DNA of 64,000 nucleotides from Babylonia areolata. Lineage: Eukaryota; Mollusca; Gastropoda; Neogastropoda; Buccinidae. The stretch is from contig NC_134878.1 of the NCBI RefSeq assembly GCF_041734735.1, positions 35,623,842-35,687,841 of the forward strand. The letters run 5' to 3'. The position numbers were made by a program, and so were the translations under genes. The notes beneath the pieces are model-generated. The model was not told the origin of the DNA, searched no databases, and saw only the letters and a program-made list of their open reading frames with translations. Of the stretch, positions 58,894-64,000 are shown piece by piece. Each line of letters begins with the position of its first letter. Within the stretch, counting starts at the first letter, position 1.

Positions 58894-58945
58894 AGATGTG
58901 GTGTAGTGGACACGGATCTGTCTGCACGGTCTGAAACTGTTTATT
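58894..58945 (+). repeat. SINE family D fragment
   Basis: CAGATGTGGTGTAGTGGACACGGAT matches the family D copy at 52639-52770. Confidence 0.5.
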
Positions 58946-59387
58946 GTCCTGTCCTGTCTTGTATTGTCCTGTGTTTGTGTCCTTATCATTATCTGACATA
59001 TATTGTCTAGTACTCTCTCTCTCTCCCCTCCCTCTCTCTTGCTCTATCACCCCCCCCCCCCCCCCCTTAAATTTTCTCCTCTTCTCCTCTACCTATATAG
59101 TGTTGTAAATGCAAAATTACTATTTATGTAACCGTTATCATAATGTTCATGCTGTACTGATGTAACAATTTTCCCCTTTGTTTCATTTGACTGTTTTCCC
59201 TTCGAGGGCTGGATAAAAAACAACAACATTGTACTGCTTCCTCTTACCCTGAGATAATTCTATTCCATTCTATATACTGTATTCTATTCTGTGTTGTGGA
59301 GTGCGCAGAAAAGAGTTCCAACTGGATCTGGTCAAGGAGGAATGAAAGTAAACTTCGTAAGGATCAAATTTCCCTACTCAAACTAGG

Positions 59388-59630
59388 CGTACAATGGCTC
59401 AGTGGTTAAAATGTCTGCCAGAAAAGGTGACTCAGTCCTGAAGTGGCGACCACCCTGGAGGTGCGGGTTCGAACCTGCTGAGGACCAGAAGAAAAAAAAA
59501 GGCGGCAATACAAGGGCATCCAGGAGTCATGACCTGGGTGCGGCCCGTCCCCCTTAGAGTGTAAGGAGTTAAGGGCCGAAACACTTGACTGAGGGGGGCT
59601 TCTTCCATGAAGACCTTGTACTGTCCAGCT
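59388..59630 (+). repeat. tRNA-derived SINE family E just upstream of exon 2
   Basis: A-box-like TGGCTCAGTGGTTA (59394) and B box GGTTCGAACC (59465) lie about 70 bp apart, followed by a body with CATGACCTGGGTGCGGCC. The spacing exceeds that of a functional tRNA gene, and there is no complete cloverleaf. Confidence 0.65.
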
Positions 59631-59671
59631 CTCCCGAGAGTTTCTTATCACTATTCTGTGCTGTGGTCCAG

Positions 59672-59835
59672 GTCTGGAGGGGAGCGTGGACGGTCTGATG
59701 GACCAGCTGACCATGCTGTCCACCCAGGCCACCTCCAGCGGGGCACAACTCCAGCAGATCAACGACATCTTCCTGCCCGCCGCTGACGTCCAGAACGCAC
59801 AGCAGGACTCCCTCATCAACACCTACAATGACCAG
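59672..59835 (+). CDS. Secreted coiled-coil protein, exon 2
   Basis: Exon of 164 nt: two bases complete the Gly codon from exon 1, then 54 codons read LEGSVDGLMDQLTMLSTQ, ATSSGAQLQQINDIFLPA and ADVQNAQQDSLINTYNDQ, ending phase 0 at a GTCAGT donor (59836). GC-rich third positions against an AT-rich intron support coding use. The spacing of Leu/Met/Ile suggests a continued helix. The last 30 nt (DSLINTYNDQ) with acceptor-like AG before and donor after are repeated about eleven times downstream. The next true exon is not known. Confidence 0.72.
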
Positions 59836-59937
59836 GTCAGTGGGGAGTGGGGGCAGAGGAGGGGGGGGGGGGGGTGTCTGGGGAAGAGGTATAGAGGGGA
59901 GGTGCTGGCTGGGTGTGTGGGGGAATCTTCTCAACAG

Positions 59938-61420
59938 GACTCCCTCATCAACACCTACAATGACCAGGTCAGTGGGGAGTGGGAGATGGAGGTGGGGTGG
60001 GCTGTGTTGGGGTTGGGAGAGGGGGGCGGTTTGGGGGGGTGAGGTGGGGGGGGGGGTGGGCAGGTGTCTTGGGTAGGAGGATGAGGGAAGGAGGGAAGGT
60101 GGGGGTGGCATGGCGGGGTTGGGGGGATGAACAGGACTCCCTCATCAACATCTACAATGACCAGGTCAGTGGGGAGTGGGGGGGGGGGAGGTATTTGGGG
60201 AAGGGGGAAGAGGGGGACGTGCTGGTGGGGTGTGGTGGGCATCTCCCTACAGGACTCCCTCATCAACACCTACAATGATCAGGTCTGTGCGGGATGTGTG
60301 TGTGTGGTGTACGGGAGTGGAGGGGGAAGGGGGGATTGTTGGGGGAAGGGAGTAGAGGGGACGGGTTGGTGGGGTGTGGGAGGAATATTCTCAACACGAC
60401 TCCCTCATCAACACCTACAGTGAGCCGGTCATGGGGAGTGTGTGTGTGGGGGTGGTGGGGGGGTGGGGAAAGGGGGTCTAGAGTAGGAGGATGAGGGAAG
60501 GAGGGAAGGTGGGAAGGTGGGGTGTGGGGGGAATCTTCTCAACAGGACTCCCTCTCATCAACACCTTAAATGACCAGGTCAGTGGGGAGTGGGGGATCGG
60601 GGGTGGTCTGGGGAAGAAGAAGGAGGGGAGGTGGGGGTGGATCAAATCTCGGAACAGGACTCCCTCATCAACACCTACAATGACCAAGTCTGTGGGGAGT
60701 GTGGGTGGAGGGGAGGGAATGAGAGGGGGTGTGTTTGTCTAGGGTTGGAGGATGAGGGAGGGAGGGAAGGGGAAGTGGGGGTGGGGTGGGGGTGGGGGTG
60801 TGTGTGTGGGTAATCTCTAAACAGGACTCCCTCATCAACACATACAATGACCAAGTCTGTGGGGAGTGTGGGTGGGGGGGAGGGAATGAGGGTGTGTGTG
60901 TGTGTGTGTCTAGGGTTGGAGGATGAGGGAGGGAGGGAAGGGGAAGTGGGGGTGGGGTTGGGGGGGTGCGGGTAATCTCTAAACAGGACTCCCTCATCAA
61001 CACATACAATGACCAGGCAAGTGGGCACTGGGGTAGGGGGGATCTGAGGAAGGGGGAAGAGGGAAGGAGGAAGGTGTGGAGGTGGAGGGGGGGGGGGGGG
61101 TTCAAATGGGGGGAATCTCCCAACAGGGCTCCCTCATCAACATCCACAATGAACAGGTCAGTAGGCAGTGAGGGTGGGGGGGTGGGGAAGGAGGGATCTG
61201 GGGAAAGGGGGAAGGAGGTGACGTAGGGGTGGGGCAAGGGGCGAATCTCCCCAAAAAGACTCCCTCACCAACACCTAAAATGACAAGGTCAGTTTGGGGA
61301 GGGTGGAGTGCTTGTTGAGGGTGTGATTGGAGGATTGGTGTGGTGGTGGGGGGAGGAGGAGGGGGAGGACATGGGGATCTCCCAGCAAGACTCATCATCA
61401 CCTACAACAACCATGTCAGC
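59938..61420 (+). repeat. Array of about 11 microexon-like units derived from exon 2's 3' edge
   Basis: Units of 113-197 bp each carry a 30-nt match to the end of exon 2, at 59938, 60135, 60253, 60398, 60545, 60658, 60835, 60987, 61127, 61258 and about 61389, separated by G-rich spacers. In units at 59938, 60135, 60253, 60658, 60835, 60987 and 61127 the 30 nt are an open phase-0 cassette (variants of DSLINTYNDQ) with AG directly before and a GT donor after; at 60987 the donor is CAG then GCAAGT, the consensus for GC-AG introns. The others are decayed. Whether any unit is spliced is unknown. Confidence 0.85.
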
Positions 61421-61623
61421 TGGCGGGGTTTGAGGGGGAGAGGGGACGGCATATCAGTCACTTAGAATGAGCATTATGAAGACAAAGATCAGATCTGCCC
61501 TTATCTACATCACAGAAGTGGTTGCATGGGTATATACAAACATACAAATTACAGGAATCATTCAAGACCACTCTTTCTCAAAACCACTCCCTCCCCTGCC
61601 CCCAAACTCTCCCTCTCTCATGC

Positions 61624-61958
61624 ATAATAATAATAATAATAATAATAATAATAGTAATGGTATTTATATAGCGCTGAATCTTGTGCAGAGACAAATCAAA
61701 GTGCTTTCGCACCAGTCATTCACATGCATGCAAAACTCTAAATGGTAAAGCGGTGGTCAGGGCTCAAAGGGTTTAATACCAATTATTTGCAAATTTTGGC
61801 TCAGGAGCTTAGGCAGAAGGGTCAAAATTGCTCAGGAACTCAGGGCTGAAAGGGTTAAGGCCAGACTTGAAAGAGCTGAGTGTGGAGACTTGACGAAGCG
61901 AAAGAGGAAGTTCATTCCAGCTGCAAGGTCCAGAGACAGAGAAAGAACGGCGGCCGTA

Positions 61959-62034
<76 letters not shown>

Positions 62035-64000
62035 GAGAGAGAGAGAGAGAGATTTATATATGTATGTATGTATCTAAGGAAATAAAGTAGATTTAGGGAC
62101 CAAAAGGGAAAAATGATGACGAGCAAAAATAGGATCACACACACACACGCACGCGCGCACTCACCCCACATATTCACACGCACTACTTTACACGTGCATG
62201 CTCATTCACATACTAATGGCAATACATGAAGGACCAGACACCCCCCCTGGCCTGCCACCAAACGTGAAGAAAACAAAGAAGAGGAGATGGACGGGAAATG
62301 CAGTACGATGAAAAGACGACACCGGGCAACAACCAGTGGAAGAACCAGATGAAGAAGATAAAATGTATCAGCAGGATGGAAGAATAAGCCCAGAACAACA
62401 ACAACCAAACAAGCTGCAGCTCTGAAGATGAAGTCAGAGGATACAAGGCGACGAACCCGAAGGGCAAGAGACAATGACTGAAAACACGAGAAGAGAACCC
62501 ACAGACATACAGAAACATACAATAGCGAACAGCCAACTCTGAACCATTAACAGACAAAAATGGACATAACCAAATACAAAGTACATTACAGACACAACAC
62601 AATAAGGATGGTCTCAGTATAGACCAGTCATCCCTGATGACGGAAATGTCTCATTTCCCTTAAAAAAATAAAAAATAAAAAAAGAAAAAAGAAAGAAAGA
62701 AAGAACGGCGTCCAACAGTCAAAAGCTTGAATCTGGGTATGCATAAACAGAGTGGATCCGAAGCTGATCGTAGTGAGCGAGATGGAGTGTAGAGGTGAAG
62801 GCAGCCATAGAGACAGGAAGGGGCAGATTTGTGAATATATTTATAACATAGAGTGCTGATCTTGTACTTTATTCTGTGTGAGACAGGGAGCCAGTGGAGA
62901 TGTTGCAAAAGAGGAGTAACGTGCTCAGATCTTTTCTTTCTGAGGACAAGTCAGGCAGCAGAGTTTTGTATGCGCTGAAGGGACTGAATGGATGAAACAG
63001 GCAAACCAGACAATAGAGAGTTACAGTAGTCGAGGCGAGACAGAATGAAAGAAACGAGAAGTCTAGATGTTGCATCAATGGACAGATATTTCCGGATGGA
63101 ACTGATGCGCCGCAATTGACAGTAGCAGGATTATCATGTCTGACTGATAAATTTTTGCATGGACAGTGTGTTATCAAGGACAACGCCGAGGTTCCTGACT
63201 GAACTGGAAAGATAGATGGATGTACTGCCAAGTTTGATTGTGTCAGTTGTGATGGAAGAGAGTTTTTGTTTAGTTTCTATGATCATTGCTTCAGTTTTGT
63301 CTGCATTCAATTGTAACTTAGAGTCATCCAATTTTGAATGTCCAGGAAGCAGTTGGATGCTTCTTGCATGAGTGACGACAGTTTTTCAGGTGTATCACTC
63401 TTCTGGAGTTGAGTGTCATCAACATAAGAATGACTGACATTATGGCGGTTGATAATTTCAGTGAGAGGAGCAGTGTACAGTGTGAAGAGCACTGGGCCTA
63501 AAACAGATCCCTGTGGGACTCCATGTTCAATTTTAACAGGTTCAGACTGGAAATTGTCAACAATGACAGACTGGAATCGATCAGTGAGATAAGATTTGAA
63601 CCAGTTTAGAACAGTGCCGTTGATACCAAATGTAAAATGAAGATGGGAAAGAAGGATTTATGGTCTATCGTGTCAAAGGCGGCTGACAAGTCGAGAAGAG
63701 TGAGAAAGGAGATTTGTCCTGAGTCGGATGCTAGCAGTAGGTTATTCATGATGTGGAGGAGAGTGGTTTCGGTGCTGTGGTCAGCACGATAGGCAGACTG
63801 AAATGGGTGGATGAGATTGTTGAAACAAATGTGATTGTTGAGCTGCTTCGGGACAGCTTTTTCAAGGAGTTTGGACAGGAATGGAAGATTAGAAACTGGT
63901 CGATAGTAGTTTTGAAAGTGGATGGAAACGTTCCAGTGAGAAGGGATGAGTTTGCAATATTGGTGATTGTGGGGAGAAGCTGTGAGACACACTGGGAAAA
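61624..64000 (-). pseudogene. L2-like LINE, 3' part, minus strand, interrupted
   Basis: The minus strand from the right edge encodes RT motifs of the L2/CR1 group: YYRPVSNLPFLSKLLEKAV, PFQSAYRADHSTETTLLHI, LTLLDLSAAFDTIDH, SHSYVDDTQL, then LNADKTEAMII and SIRNLGVVLD-type sequence, LHWLPVSHRIKYKI and GPCSWNELPLSLRQ. The 3' UTR has the TATATAGCGCTGAATC block and ends in AAT repeats (61626-61653). Frame changes separate the segments, and an RT YVDD replaces the usual YADD. A retroposon (61953-62697) interrupts the C-terminal coding part. The 5' part lies beyond the window. Confidence 0.85.
61953..62697 (+). mobile_element. Unclassified A-tailed retroposon inside the L2-like LINE
   Basis: 745 bp flanked by a 13-bp duplication AGAAAGAACGGCG (61940-61952 and 62698-62710). 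It starts with TG, TA and GA microsatellites and ends in an A-rich tail (62661-62697) preceded by CTGATGACGGAAATGTCTC. The LINE reads RRSF on both sides. No tRNA boxes, RT or long frame were seen on the plus strand. Confidence 0.7.

Larger units (their letters stand above)
56349..59671 (+). other. Intron 1 of the secreted-protein gene
   Basis: 3.3 kb between a GTAGAC donor and the acceptor GTGGTCCAG. It holds CA microsatellites (56455-56560, 56704-56725), a roughly 75-bp satellite (56826-57615), a TG tract (57890-57927), a SINE D fragment (58894-58945), a tRNA-like patch near 58545-58620 and a SINE at 59388-59630. No other exon seen. Confidence 0.6.

Noticed and set aside
59388-59475. Possible functional tRNA gene
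   Set aside because: A and B boxes are present but too far apart and no acceptor stem closes; it is a SINE head. The same holds for heads at 16464, 18792 and 21880.
59569-61401. Pro-rich minus-strand frames and Gly-rich plus-strand frames
   Set aside because: They arise from the G-rich spacers of the tandem array and change frame between units.

Overview
This window is animal genomic DNA: intron-bearing genes, tRNA-derived SINEs, LINEs of several clades, CA/TA microsatellites and no operons. The repeat families (long tRNA-headed SINEs with AATAC-type or GAA tails, L2-like and RNase H-bearing LINEs, DIRS and Ty3 elements) suggest a mollusc, most likely a marine gastropod. That assignment is inference.

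Host genes are few and only partly inside the window. (1) At the left edge, minus strand, are two exons of an ankyrin-repeat gene resembling vertebrate ANKRD66 (1671-1515 and 605-377). (2) Near 53.8 kb, minus strand, is one exon of an unidentified coiled-coil protein. (3) From 56.06 kb, plus strand, is a gene with CCAAT and TATA boxes, a signal-peptide exon (56222-56348) and a second exon (59672-59835), coding for a secreted, probably coiled-coil protein. A weak candidate first exon lies at 14269-14306. The exons in (2) and (3) both sit inside tandem arrays that re-iterate an exon edge together with its splice site.

Most of the rest is mobile DNA. A whole-looking Ty3-type LTR element with 2.4-kb LTRs fills 2492-12945. 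From 12.9 to 27.2 kb there is non-coding DNA with SINEs, a mariner-like MITE carrying a SINE, LINE remnants and a 62-bp minisatellite. Two DIRS-type tyrosine-recombinase retroelements of about 5.8 kb (27555-33359 and 45398-51272) lie in the same orientation. Each was born next to a roughly 305-310-bp module bounded by 56-58-bp perfect inverted repeats (27245-27554; 39089-39393), but the module core points in opposite directions at the two loci. A full-length RNase H-bearing LINE (39400-45387, 14-bp target duplication) later split the second module from its DIRS partner. Downstream lie a TTAA-flanked MITE inside a SINE (51.8-52.5 kb) and, at the right edge, an L2-like LINE interrupted by an unclassified A-tailed retroposon.

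The observations most worth following are the invertible-looking module beside the DIRS ends, the array of about 11 microexon-like units after the second exon of the secreted-protein gene, and the parallel exon-edge amplification in the coiled-coil gene.
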